Assembly (NCBI GenBank): GCA_040902895.1
Contig: JBBDWL010000108.1
Coordinates: 1 to 64,000, forward strand
DNA from: JALYRV01 sp040902895
Lineage (GTDB): Bacteria > Acidobacteriota > Vicinamibacteria > Vicinamibacterales > SCN-69-37
Length of the DNA: 64,000 bases
Direction: 5' to 3'
The position numbers were made by a program, and so were the translations under genes. Positions 54,767 through 63,683 of the stretch are shown piece by piece. The notes under the pieces were generated by a model that was given only the letters and a program-made list of their open reading frames with translations, was not told the DNA's origin and did no database searches. Numbering within the stretch: position 1 is the first letter of the stretch; each line of letters begins with the position of its first letter.

Positions 54767-56938
54767 ATGTATTCGATTCGACGGACTGCGCTCATTCTTA
54801 TTTGCGCGCTCGGCCTGGCACCGCGAGTGTATGCCGGCCAGACGCCGCCTCCGCCGCCACCGCCGGCGCCGCAGCAGCAAGGCGGCCCCGTCAGGGTCGA
54901 AGAACACGTCGTCGTGAGCGCGACCAAAGTCGAGCAGCTGCTCGTCAACGCGCCCGCCACCGTGACCGTCATCGGGCCGCGCACGCTCGACGTCGCCGCC
55001 TCGCAGAGCTACGGCGACCTGCTTCGCAACGTCCCGGGCGTGAACATCACGCAGGTGTCTGCACGCGACGTGAACATCACGCCGCGCGGCTCCACGAGCA
55101 CGCTGTCGACAAACCAGCTCGCGGTGCTCGACGGCCGGTCGCTGTATCAGGACTTCTTCGGGTTCGTGATGTGGGACTTCATGCCCGTGAATCTGAACGA
55201 GTTGAAGCGCATCGAAGTCATCCGGGGCCCCGCGTCGGCCATCTGGGGCGCGAACGCGGTCTCGGGCGTGATCAACGTCATCACCAAGACCCCGCGCGAA
55301 ATGCTCGGCACGTCGATCGCGGTCGGCGCGGGCACGTTCGATCGCAGCACCGATGCCGTCGAGGAAGACGCCGGCACGCTCTGGTATCTCAATGGCACCC
55401 ATGCGGGCGTCATCAGCGATCGCGCGTCATTCAAGCTCTCGGGCGGCTATTACACACAGGATCCCTTCGCGCGCCCCACTGGTGTCATTCCCAATGGAGG
55501 CACGACGCGGTATCCCGACTTCGACAACCAGGGCACGTCGCAGCCCAAGGTCGACGGACGATTGGATTACAGCCTCGACGATGGCGCGTACATGACGTTC
55601 GCGGGCGGCTACACCGGCACCGAGGGCATCATGCACAGCGGCATCGGTCCGTTCGACATCGAGAGCGGCACGTGGATGGGATACGGCAAAGCGAACTACA
55701 CGCGCAATGCCTTCCGCGCGCAGGCCTTCTTCAACAGGCTCGACGGCGACGCCGTGCAGCTGCTCACGCGCGGTCCTGGCGGCGCGCCGATTACGTTTGC
55801 CTTCAAGACCGCTACACTCGATCTCGAGGCGGGCAATGTCACGACGTTCGGCCGCAATGTCTTCACGTACGGCGGCAATCTGCGCCACAACACATTCGAT
55901 TTGACGATTGCGCCCGACGCCGACTCGCGCACCGAAGGCGGCGCGTACCTCCAGGACGAAATCTTCCTGCACGAGAAGTTCCGCGTGGTGTTCGGCGCCC
56001 GCGTCGACAAGTTCACGTCCATTGACGGCGCCGTCGTCTCGCCGCGCGCCGCGGTCCTGTTCAAGCCGGTGCCCGATCACGCGATCCGGCTGTCGTATAA
56101 CCGCGCCTTCCGCGCGCCGTCGGCCATCAACAACCACCTTGACGTGACCATCACCGAGCCGCTTCCGCTTGGGGCGCTGCATCCACTGCTTGCAGACCGC
56201 TTCTTCTTCGTGCCGATCCGGGCCGTCGGTAATTCGGATCTCCAGGAAGAACGGCTCGATGCGTTCGAAGTCGGCTACACGGGCATCTTCGGCCGCACGA
56301 CGCTGACCGCGGCGTGGTATCTGAACAAGGTCGAGGATCAGATTCTGTTCACCCAGACCGACACGTACGGCATCTCGCCTCCTCCCGCGGGCTTCGCGGA
56401 GTCGCTTGGACCGCTGGCCCCCGCCGCGCCGCTGTTCTGGGGCGCTATTTTTCAGCGCGGGATTCGTTTCCCGTCACGCTTCAGCTACGAGAACTTCGAC
56501 AGCAGCATGACGCAGAAAGGCATCGAGCTGGGTGTCGACTCCGCCATCACCGATCGGGTAAACGTGTACGCAAATTACTCGTGGCAGGGCGAGCCCGAGC
56601 CGGAAGACCCGGCGGTGCTCCCGCTGAGCGAGCTGAACCTTCCACCGGAACACCGCTTCAACACCGGATTCAACTTCAACGTCAGCCGCTTCCTGGGCAG
56701 TCTTGGAATCAGCTACGTGGATGAAGCCTTCTGGCAGGACGTGCTCGACGCGCGTTTCCATGGGCGCACCGAGGCCTACACGCTAGTCAACGGCTCGGCC
56801 GGGATGCGGTTCGGTTCCCGCAACCAGTTCCAGGTCATGCTGAAAGGCACGAACCTGACGAACGACGACATTCAGCAGCACATCTTCGGCGACATCATCA
56901 AGCGCCAGTTCGCTGGTGAACTGCGGATCAACTTCTGA
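54767..56938 (+). CDS. TonB-dependent outer-membrane receptor
   Basis: 723 aa. A signal peptide (about 1-24) and a Pro-rich stretch precede the TonB-box region and the plug domain: VVVSATKVEQLLVNAPATVTVIGPRTL, GDLLRNVPGVNITQVSARDVNITPRGS, LAVLDGRSLYQDFFG, RIEVIRGPASAIWGANAVSGVINVITKTP. The barrel follows and ends in RQFAGELRINF with terminal Phe. The conserved NRAFRAPSAINNHLDV and GSRNQFQVMLKGTNLTND segments are typical of siderophore/vitamin B12-type receptors. The ligand cannot be inferred. It has a good ribosome site and its own terminator. Confidence 0.92.
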   Translation: MYSIRRTALILICALGLAPRVYAGQTPPPPPPPAPQQQGGPVRVEEHVVVSATKVEQLLVNAPATVTVIGPRTLDVAASQSYGDLLRNVPGVNITQVSARDVNITPRGSTSTLSTNQLAVLDGRSLYQDFFGFVMWDFMPVNLNELKRIEVIRGPASAIWGANAVSGVINVITKTPREMLGTSIAVGAGTFDRSTDAVEEDAGTLWYLNGTHAGVISDRASFKLSGGYYTQDPFARPTGVIPNGGTTRYPDFDNQGTSQPKVDGRLDYSLDDGAYMTFAGGYTGTEGIMHSGIGPFDIESGTWMGYGKANYTRNAFRAQAFFNRLDGDAVQLLTRGPGGAPITFAFKTATLDLEAGNVTTFGRNVFTYGGNLRHNTFDLTIAPDADSRTEGGAYLQDEIFLHEKFRVVFGARVDKFTSIDGAVVSPRAAVLFKPVPDHAIRLSYNRAFRAPSAINNHLDVTITEPLPLGALHPLLADRFFFVPIRAVGNSDLQEERLDAFEVGYTGIFGRTTLTAAWYLNKVEDQILFTQTDTYGISPPPAGFAESLGPLAPAAPLFWGAIFQRGIRFPSRFSYENFDSSMTQKGIELGVDSAITDRVNVYANYSWQGEPEPEDPAVLPLSELNLPPEHRFNTGFNFNVSRFLGSLGISYVDEAFWQDVLDARFHGRTEAYTLVNGSAGMRFGSRNQFQVMLKGTNLTNDDIQQHIFGDIIKRQFAGELRINF

Positions 56939-56940
56939 TC

Positions 56941-56965
56941 AGGCCATAGGCCATAGGCCTTAGGC
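56941..56965 (+). repeat. GGCCATAGGCC repeat after the TonB receptor gene
   Basis: Three abutting units AGGCCATAGGCCATAGGCC and TTAGGC directly follow the stop codon. They match the units of the inverted repeat at 15323-15428. Confidence 0.75.
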
Positions 56966-56969
56966 ACGA

Positions 56970-57002
56970 GCGCCGGACGGACAACGCCGTCCGGCGCTTT
57001 TT
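56970..57002 (+). terminator. Intrinsic terminator of the TonB receptor gene
   Basis: GCGCCGGACGG (56970-56980) pairs perfectly with CCGTCCGGCGC (56987-56997) around a 6-nt loop and is followed by TTTTT. It is a strong rho-independent terminator, 5 bp before the next promoter-like hexamer. Confidence 0.92.
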
Positions 57003-57006
57003 CATT

Positions 57007-57012
57007 TAGGAT
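57007..57012 (+). promoter_or_regulatory. -10-like TAGGAT 6 nt before the serine hydrolase gene
   Basis: TAGGAT is followed by GTCCCC and the ATG at 57019. It lies just after a terminator, so a new promoter is required here. Confidence 0.55.
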
Positions 57013-57018
57013 GTCCCC

Positions 57019-58173
57019 ATGAAACGCACGCTGTCTCTGCTCGCCGCCCTGCTCGTTCTGTTTGTCGCGGTCCCGTCGACCCAAACTCCATCGCTCGACG
57101 CGGTTCTCGCGCAGCTCGAGACGCAGCTTGCGGCCGATTTCGCGACAGACGGCGTCGGCGGCGCCAGCATCGGGGTCATCGTCGGGCCGAAACTGGTGTG
57201 GACGAAGCATTACGGGTTCGCCGACATGGAAGCGAAGCGCGTGCCGACCAACGAAACCGCCTATCGCATTGGATCGATCACCAAACAGTTCACCGCGCTC
57301 GCGCTGCTGCGGCAGGTGGAAGCCGGCACGATGACGCTGAGCGATCCTCTTGAAAAACACGTTCCCGAACTGAAGGCCCTGCGGAACCGGAAGGACGGCT
57401 GGCCGGCGCCCACACTGCTGCAGGCGGCCACGATGATGTCGGGGATCGCGCGCGAGCCCGGACCCGAGTGCAAGGATCACTCGGTCGGCCCGCTGGCCGT
57501 CTGGCAGCAGAAGGTGCTGGGCTGCCTGCCGCTCACGTCATATGCGCACGAGCCAGGGAGCCGGTATCTGTACTCCAACATTGGCTATGCCACGCTCGGC
57601 ATCGCCATCGAGCGCGCGGGGAAGAAATCGTTCACCGATCAGGTCATCGAAGGGATTGCGGTTCCGCTCGCGATGACCCGCACGGCCTGGGAAGCCTCAC
57701 CGATGATCCGCAAGGACCTTGCGCACGGCTACACGCGCCGCGACGGCAAAGCCGATCGCACGCGTCCGGATCGCGAGCTCGACGGCAGGGGTTATCGCGT
57801 GCCGAACGGTAATCTGTTCAGCACGGTCGACGACCTCGCACGGTTCGTGATGTGGGAGCTCGGTGCGCTGACCGCTCCCGTGATCGTGCGTGACACGCAG
57901 ACCTTCAATTACGCGCGCACCTATTCCGCCAACGGCACGATGAGCAGCGGGTACGGCCTGGGTTTCATGGTGTCGCGACGCGGCGATCTGGTCGCGCTCG
58001 GGCACGGCGGCTCAACCGCCGGATTCCGCGCGTCCGCGCTCTTCAATCCCCGCACCAGCACCGGCGTGGTGGTGCTTCGCAACGCAGAGGGAGGCTCGTT
58101 CGACGCCGGCCCGGTCGCGCTGCGCATCCTCGAGAAAGTCGCGAGCACGCAGGGGCCCGTCCAAACAAGATAA
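57019..58173 (+). CDS. Secreted serine hydrolase, class C beta-lactamase / penicillin-binding-like fold
   Basis: 384 aa with a signal peptide (about 1-22). The active-site motifs are S-x-x-K (Ser86-Ile-Thr-Lys89 in RIGSITKQFTALALL), Y-S-N (Tyr185-Ser-Asn187 in YLYSNIGYATLG) and H-G-G in VALGHGGSTAGF. This is the esterase/D-aminopeptidase/LACTB-like branch of class C enzymes, so it is more likely an esterase or peptidase than a resistance enzyme. No lipobox. Its own promoter and the next gene's TTG start 11 bp downstream suggest co-transcription with the exporter. Confidence 0.87.
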   Translation: MKRTLSLLAALLVLFVAVPSTQTPSLDAVLAQLETQLAADFATDGVGGASIGVIVGPKLVWTKHYGFADMEAKRVPTNETAYRIGSITKQFTALALLRQVEAGTMTLSDPLEKHVPELKALRNRKDGWPAPTLLQAATMMSGIAREPGPECKDHSVGPLAVWQQKVLGCLPLTSYAHEPGSRYLYSNIGYATLGIAIERAGKKSFTDQVIEGIAVPLAMTRTAWEASPMIRKDLAHGYTRRDGKADRTRPDRELDGRGYRVPNGNLFSTVDDLARFVMWELGALTAPVIVRDTQTFNYARTYSANGTMSSGYGLGFMVSRRGDLVALGHGGSTAGFRASALFNPRTSTGVVVLRNAEGGSFDAGPVALRILEKVASTQGPVQTR

Positions 58174-58184
58174 GATCGAGGGTC

Positions 58185-60101
58185 TTGGCCCGACTGACTC
58201 CGTCTTTACCTAAACCCGAACGTTCATCTTCGCGGCGCTCCGGCCCCCTGGCCGGGCCCGGCGACGCGAAAGAGAAGAAACCGATTCGCTGGTCCGCCGC
58301 GGCGGCGGAAGCCCGCGAGCTCGTCAGGCATCACCGTAAGCGCCTCGCGCTCGGCCTGGGCCTGATGCTCGTCAGCCAGCTTGCCGGCCTCGTCCTGCCC
58401 GCCAGCTCGAAGTTCCTCATCGACGATGTCATCGGCAAGGGGAACGTCGGCCTGCTGTGGCCGCTCGCCCTCGCGGTCGCGGCGGCGACGATCGTCGGCG
58501 GGGCGACGTCCTTCGCGCTCTCGCAGGTGCTGGGCGTGGCCGCACAAGGCGCCATTGCCGACATGCGGCGGCGCGTGCAGGCGCACACCATGCACCTGCC
58601 GACCAGTTACTTCGACTCCACTCAGGCCGGCGTGCTGATCTCGCGCATCATGACCGACGCCGAGGGCATCAGGAACCTCGTCGGCAACGGACTGGTGCAG
58701 CTGGTCGGCGGCACGTTCACCGCCCTCGTATCGCTCGGGGTCCTCTTCTGGCTGAACTGGCAGCTCACGTCGCTGATGCTGCTCTTCCTGGGGACCTTCG
58801 GCATTGTGATGGCGACCGCGTTCAAGCGGCTGCGGCCGCTGTTTCGCGAGCGCGGCAAGATCAACGCGGAAGTCACCGGCCGTCTGAACGAAGCGCTCGG
58901 CGGCATTCGCATCGTCAAGACGTACACCGCCGAGGAACGCGAGAAGCGCGTCTTCAGTGAAGGCGTCGAGCGCCTGTTCCAGAACATCCGCCAGTCGATT
59001 ACCGGTGTTTCGGCGGTCACGGCATTCTCGAGCGTGGTCGTCGGGGGCATCGGCGTGCTGATGATCGTCGTCGGCGGCCAGGCGATCATTGCCCGCGAGA
59101 TGTCGATCGGCGACTTCGTCCTCTATCTCGTGTTCGTGGCGATGGTCGCCGCGCCGATCGTACACATCGCGTCGATCGGCACGCAGATCACCGAGGCGTT
59201 CGCCGGCCTCGATCGCATCCGCGAGCTGACCGATACGCCGGCGGAAACGGCCGAAGACGCCACGCGCGCCCCGCTCACGCAGGTCGAAGGCCGCATCGCC
59301 TTCGAGGACGTGCACTTCGAATATGTCGAAGGCGTGCCCGTGCTGCGCGGCATTTCGTTCGAGGCGCCCGCCGGAACGACCACCGCGCTCGTGGGATCAT
59401 CCGGCTCCGGCAAGAGCACGCTGATCGGGCTCGTGATGGCGTTCAACCGGCCGAAGCAGGGACGCGTGCTCGTCGACGGCAAGGACCTCACCGAGGTTCG
59501 TCTACGCGACTACCGCAGCTTTCTTGGCGTCGTGCTGCAGGACAACTTTCTGTTCGACGGCACCGTGGTCGACAACATCCGTTACAGCAAGCCGGATGCG
59601 ACCATCGAGGACGTCAGGGAAGTCAGCCGCATCGCGCACGCCGACGAATTCATCGAAGGGTTTCCCAACGGCTACGACACCATCGTCGGCGAGCGCGGCG
59701 TGAAGCTGTCGGGCGGGCAGCGCCAGCGTGTCGCCATCGCGCGCGCCATTCTGGCCAACCCGCGCATTCTCATCCTCGACGAGGCGACCTCGAGCCTTGA
59801 CAGTGAAAGCGAAGCGCTGATTCAGGACGGCCTGCGGCGCCTGCGCGCCGGCCGTACCACGTTCGTCATTGCGCACCGGCTGTCGACGATTCGCAGCGCA
59901 GATCAGATTCTCGTCATCGAAGCGGGAGAGATCGTGGAGCGCGGCACGCACGGCGAGCTGATAGGCCTCAACGGCCGGTACAAACAGCTGTACGACAAGC
60001 AATATCACTTCGAGCTCGATCGCTTCATCAATCCGGGTGAGGACTTCACGCCGGAGCCGGAGAAGCCCGCAAAGCTGCCCGCGGCGTCGTCGAAGCTTTA
60101 G
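58185..60101 (+). CDS. ABC exporter, fused permease-ATPase (MsbA/lipid-exporter-like)
   Basis: 638 aa. A basic/proline-rich tail (about 1-40) is followed by six membrane helices (about 55-340: RLALGLGLMLVSQLAGLVLP, LALAVAAATIVGGATSFAL, GLVQLVGGTFTALVSLGVLFWL and others) and the nucleotide-binding domain with Walker A GSSGSGKST, Q-loop VVLQDNFLFDGTVVDNIRY, signature LSGGQRQRVAIARAIL, Walker B ILILDEATSSLD and the H-loop IAHRLST. It resembles MsbA, the lipid A flippase, but the substrate is not proven. The likely start is the TTG at 58185. Confidence 0.85.
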   Translation: MARLTPSLPKPERSSSRRSGPLAGPGDAKEKKPIRWSAAAAEARELVRHHRKRLALGLGLMLVSQLAGLVLPASSKFLIDDVIGKGNVGLLWPLALAVAAATIVGGATSFALSQVLGVAAQGAIADMRRRVQAHTMHLPTSYFDSTQAGVLISRIMTDAEGIRNLVGNGLVQLVGGTFTALVSLGVLFWLNWQLTSLMLLFLGTFGIVMATAFKRLRPLFRERGKINAEVTGRLNEALGGIRIVKTYTAEEREKRVFSEGVERLFQNIRQSITGVSAVTAFSSVVVGGIGVLMIVVGGQAIIAREMSIGDFVLYLVFVAMVAAPIVHIASIGTQITEAFAGLDRIRELTDTPAETAEDATRAPLTQVEGRIAFEDVHFEYVEGVPVLRGISFEAPAGTTTALVGSSGSGKSTLIGLVMAFNRPKQGRVLVDGKDLTEVRLRDYRSFLGVVLQDNFLFDGTVVDNIRYSKPDATIEDVREVSRIAHADEFIEGFPNGYDTIVGERGVKLSGGQRQRVAIARAILANPRILILDEATSSLDSESEALIQDGLRRLRAGRTTFVIAHRLSTIRSADQILVIEAGEIVERGTHGELIGLNGRYKQLYDKQYHFELDRFINPGEDFTPEPEKPAKLPAASSKL

Positions 60102-60107
60102 GAATTT

Positions 60108-61781
60108 ATGGCGCAATTCATCTACACCATGAAGGGGCTTGGCAAGGCGTATCCGCCTGATCAGGTTGTCTTCTCCGACATCTGGCTGTCATTTCTCTTC
60201 GGCGCGAAGATTGGCGTGCTTGGCGGCAACGGCGCAGGCAAGAGCACGCTGCTGCGCATCATGGCCGGCATCGACAGGAACTATCTCGGCGAAGCGTTCC
60301 GGGCCGAGGGCACGACGGTCGGGTATCTCGCGCAGGAGCCGCAGCTCGACGAAACCAAGACGGTGCGCGGCAATGTCGAGGAAGGCGTGGCCGCCACGCG
60401 CGCGCTGCTCGACAAGTACGATGAGTACACGGCGAAGCTCGGCGAAGACATGACGCCCGAGCAGATGGAGAAGCTGCTCGAGCAGCAGGGGAACCTGCAG
60501 GATCAAATCGAACACGCCGACGCGTGGGACCTCGATTCGCGGCTCGAGCTGGCGATGGACGCGCTGCGGCTGCCGCCCGGCGACGCCGAGGTCACGAGGC
60601 TGTCGGGCGGCGAGCGCCGCCGTGTCGCCCTCTGCCGGCTCCTGTTGCAGTCACCGGATTTGCTCCTGCTCGACGAACCGACGAACCATCTCGACGCCGA
60701 ATCGGTTGCGTGGCTCGAGAACTTCCTGCAGCAGTACAAAGGCACGGTCGTGGCGATCACGCACGATCGCTATTTTCTCGACAATGTCGCCGGCTGGATT
60801 CTCGAGCTCGATCGCGGCAAAGCCTATCCGTGGGAAGGCAACTACACCGGATGGCTCGAACAGAAGAAAAAGCGCCTCGAGCTCGAGGAGAAATCCGAGA
60901 GCAAGCGCCAGCGCACGCTCGACCGCGAGCTCGAATGGATCCGCATGTCGCCTCGCGCGCGGCAGGCGAAAGGGAAGGCGCGCATCAATTCGTACGAAGA
61001 GCTGCTGCGTCAGGACTCAGCGGAAAAGGTCGAGCAGGTTGAGATTTACATCGCGCCGGGCCCGCGCCTCGGCGACGTCGTCGTCGAAGCCCGCGACCTG
61101 CGCAAGGGCTTTGGCGACACGCTGCTGATCGACGACCTCGACTTCACCCTGCCGCCCGGCGGCATCGTTGGCATCATCGGTCCCAACGGCGCCGGCAAGA
61201 CGACCCTGTTCCGGATGCTGGTGGGCCAGGAGAAGCCCGACGACGGCGTGCTGAAGATCGGCGAGACGGTGCGAATCGGCTATGTCGATCAGAGCCGCGA
61301 CTCACTCAGTGCCGACGCGACGGTCTGGGAAGAAATCACGGAATCGAACGACGAAGTGGAGCTGGGAAAGCGCACGGTGGCATCGCGCGCATATGTGTCG
61401 TGGTTCAACTTCAAGGGACGCGATCAGCAGCGAAAAGTCGGCACGCTGTCGGGCGGAGAGCGCAACCGCGTGCACCTGGCGAAGCTGCTCAAGCGCGGCA
61501 GCAACCTGCTGCTGCTCGACGAGCCGACCAACGACCTCGACGTCGATACGCTGCGCGCGCTCGAGGACGCGCTGCTCAATTTCGCCGGCTGCGTCGTCGT
61601 CATCAGCCACGACCGCTGGTTCCTCGACAGGATTGCGACGCACATCATGGCGTTCGAGGGCGACAGCCACGTCGAATGGTTCGAGGGAAACTTCCAGGAT
61701 TACGAGGCCGACAAGAAGCGGCGTCTCGGCGCCGATGCCGATCAACCGCACCGGCCCAAGTTCCGCAAGTTGACGCGATAA
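60108..61781 (+). CDS. ettA: Energy-dependent translational throttle protein EttA (ABC-F)
   Basis: 557 aa, the family's length. Two ABC domains have Walker A GGNGAGKST and GPNGAGKTT, signatures LSGGERRRVALCRLLL and LSGGERNRVHLAKLLK, and catalytic Glu in LLLLDEPTNHLDAESVAWLENFL and LLLLDEPTNDLDVDTL. The first domain carries the EttA arm (TRALLDKYDEYTAKLGEDMTPEQMEKLLEQQG) that contacts the L1 stalk. It starts MAQFIYTMKGLGKAYPP, the classic EttA N-terminus. It binds the ribosomal E site and gates the first elongation step according to ATP/ADP. It is separated from the exporter gene by 6 bp. Confidence 0.96.
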   Translation: MAQFIYTMKGLGKAYPPDQVVFSDIWLSFLFGAKIGVLGGNGAGKSTLLRIMAGIDRNYLGEAFRAEGTTVGYLAQEPQLDETKTVRGNVEEGVAATRALLDKYDEYTAKLGEDMTPEQMEKLLEQQGNLQDQIEHADAWDLDSRLELAMDALRLPPGDAEVTRLSGGERRRVALCRLLLQSPDLLLLDEPTNHLDAESVAWLENFLQQYKGTVVAITHDRYFLDNVAGWILELDRGKAYPWEGNYTGWLEQKKKRLELEEKSESKRQRTLDRELEWIRMSPRARQAKGKARINSYEELLRQDSAEKVEQVEIYIAPGPRLGDVVVEARDLRKGFGDTLLIDDLDFTLPPGGIVGIIGPNGAGKTTLFRMLVGQEKPDDGVLKIGETVRIGYVDQSRDSLSADATVWEEITESNDEVELGKRTVASRAYVSWFNFKGRDQQRKVGTLSGGERNRVHLAKLLKRGSNLLLLDEPTNDLDVDTLRALEDALLNFAGCVVVISHDRWFLDRIATHIMAFEGDSHVEWFEGNFQDYEADKKRRLGADADQPHRPKFRKLTR

Positions 61782-61784
61782 GCC

Positions 61785-63683
61785 ATGCTGGCCGCTGCCG
61801 TATTCGCGGCGTTTCTGAAACTCGGGGATGTGCCGCGCATCGCCGAGGCCGTCACGGTCACGGCTCCCGGCAGCCAGCGCGTGGCGGTCACCGCGACGGC
61901 CACCGTGCTGGGCCGTGACGCGCTCGAGGCCTCCCCATCCTTCACGCTCGATCAGAAGATCGGCGCCACGCCCGGCTTCTCGCTCTTCCGCCGCGCATCC
62001 TCACGCACCGCGAATCCGACGACGCAGGGCGTGACGCTGCGCGGTTTGTCGGCATCAGGCGCGAGCCGCACCCTCGTCATGGCCGACGATGTGCCGCTCA
62101 ACGATCCGTTCGGCGGCTGGGTCTACTGGAACCGCGTGCCGGCGGCGGCCATCGAGCGCGTGGAAGTCGTGCGCGGCGGATCGACGGATGCCTTTGGCGG
62201 CGACGCACTTGGCGGCGTGATCAGAATCGTGACGCGGCGTGACACGGCTGCCGCGATGCAGGTGGAGGGCGGCAATCAGGGCACTGGCCGGCTGTCGTTG
62301 TTCGGCGGTCTCACCCGGCCGGTGTCTGCGAGCGGCGGCATAGAGCGCTCCACCACTCACGGTTATGTCCCTGTCGCTCCGGAATCGCGCGGTATCGTCG
62401 ACACGCCCGCCGGATCGCGCCACTGGTCGGGCCAGGGCCGCGTGGGCACCGATGCCGGCGGCACGCGCGTCGAAGGCGGCGGCAGTTTCCTGGCCGAGTC
62501 GCGCGACAACGGCACGCCGGTGCAGATCAACTCCACCGATGTCGCCAATGGGTTTCTTGCCGCACACGGCGAGACGCTCGGCGGCTTCTGGCAGGCGCGC
62601 GGCTTTCTTCAAGACCAGCACTACGAGCAGACGTTCAGCTTCGTGCAGGCCGGCCGTGCCGCCGAGCGGTTGACGAGCGCCCAGGCCTTTGACGTCCGCG
62701 CGAACGGCGTCGACGTGTCGTGGTCGAGCGGCACCACATTTCTCGTGACGGCGTTCGCCCGCAATACCACCGCCGATGAGGACGTGACGGCCTTTCGTCC
62801 CGACGGCAGCACCTCCACGAACACCGGGACGCTGCCTGAGCATTTCAGCGGCGGGGCGGCCGCGCAGCTGTCGATGCCGCTCGGCGGCCGCGCGACGCTC
62901 AGCGCGGGGTTGCGGGGCGAGCGGAGGACGCTCGAGGATCTCAACCACGTCCTGCTCTTCGCACCGCGCGTGACGGTGTCGTATCGCGCGCTCGACGGGC
63001 TCGTCGCGCGGCTCTCGGCTTTTTCGAACTATCGCGCGCCGACCTTGAACGAGCTGTTCCGCGGCTTTCGGGTTGGCGCCATTGAGACGCTGCCCGAGCC
63101 TGCGCTGGAGCCGGAGCGCGCGCGAGGTGCCGAGGTGTCGGTCACGCTGACGCGGGGCCGCGCCACCATTCGGGCGGTTGCCTTCGCCACGCGTCTCAAC
63201 GGCGCGATCTTCAGCCGCACCTTGCGCACGTCGCCAGGCCTTGTCAGGATTCGATCGAACGGCGACGGGGCATCACGCGGTCTCGAGGTCGAAGCCGATG
63301 CGCGGATGTCGCGCCACGCGCGTCTGTGGTTGAGCGCCACAGCCATCGACTCGACGTTTACGAGTGGGGAGCTCGATGGCAACCGGCTGCCGCAGGTGCC
63401 GCCCGCGCATGCGTCCGCGGGCGTCGTGATGACGGCCGGCATGCTGTCTGGATCGCTCGACCTGCGCTATGCGTCGCGTCAGTTCGACGATGATCGCAAT
63501 CAGTTCGAGCTGGGGTCGGCGACGACCGTCAATGGTCAGGTTTCGGCGCGCGTGAGACACGCACAGCTGTTCGTGGCCGTCGAAAACATCTTCGATGCCG
63601 ACATCGACGCCGGCCGCACCCCTCTGCGCACGATCGGCCAGCCCCGCGTCTGGCAGGTTGGGGTGCGGGTGTTCACACGATAG
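61785..63683 (+). CDS. TonB-dependent outer-membrane receptor
   Basis: 632 aa. It lacks a long signal-like region; the start MLAAAVFAAFLKLGDVPRIAEAV is hydrophobic and could be a short signal sequence or indicate a start further upstream. The plug has VTATATVLGRDALEASPSFTLDQKIGATPGFSLFRRASS, TTQGVTLRGLSASGASRTLVMADDVPLNDPFGGWVYW and ERVEVVRGGSTDAFGGDALGGVIRIVT. The barrel ends HAQLFVAVENIFDADIDAGRTPLRTIGQPRVWQVGVRVF. It is most like a BtuB/colicin-type receptor. It begins 3 bp after ettA; the ligand is unknown. Confidence 0.9.
   Translation: MLAAAVFAAFLKLGDVPRIAEAVTVTAPGSQRVAVTATATVLGRDALEASPSFTLDQKIGATPGFSLFRRASSRTANPTTQGVTLRGLSASGASRTLVMADDVPLNDPFGGWVYWNRVPAAAIERVEVVRGGSTDAFGGDALGGVIRIVTRRDTAAAMQVEGGNQGTGRLSLFGGLTRPVSASGGIERSTTHGYVPVAPESRGIVDTPAGSRHWSGQGRVGTDAGGTRVEGGGSFLAESRDNGTPVQINSTDVANGFLAAHGETLGGFWQARGFLQDQHYEQTFSFVQAGRAAERLTSAQAFDVRANGVDVSWSSGTTFLVTAFARNTTADEDVTAFRPDGSTSTNTGTLPEHFSGGAAAQLSMPLGGRATLSAGLRGERRTLEDLNHVLLFAPRVTVSYRALDGLVARLSAFSNYRAPTLNELFRGFRVGAIETLPEPALEPERARGAEVSVTLTRGRATIRAVAFATRLNGAIFSRTLRTSPGLVRIRSNGDGASRGLEVEADARMSRHARLWLSATAIDSTFTSGELDGNRLPQVPPAHASAGVVMTAGMLSGSLDLRYASRQFDDDRNQFELGSATTVNGQVSARVRHAQLFVAVENIFDADIDAGRTPLRTIGQPRVWQVGVRVFTR

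Noticed and set aside
57019..58173. Beta-lactamase resistance gene
   Set aside because: The S-x-x-K, Y-S-N and H-G-G motifs are shared by esterases and peptidases of the same fold; K-T-G of true class C beta-lactamases is replaced by H-G-G.
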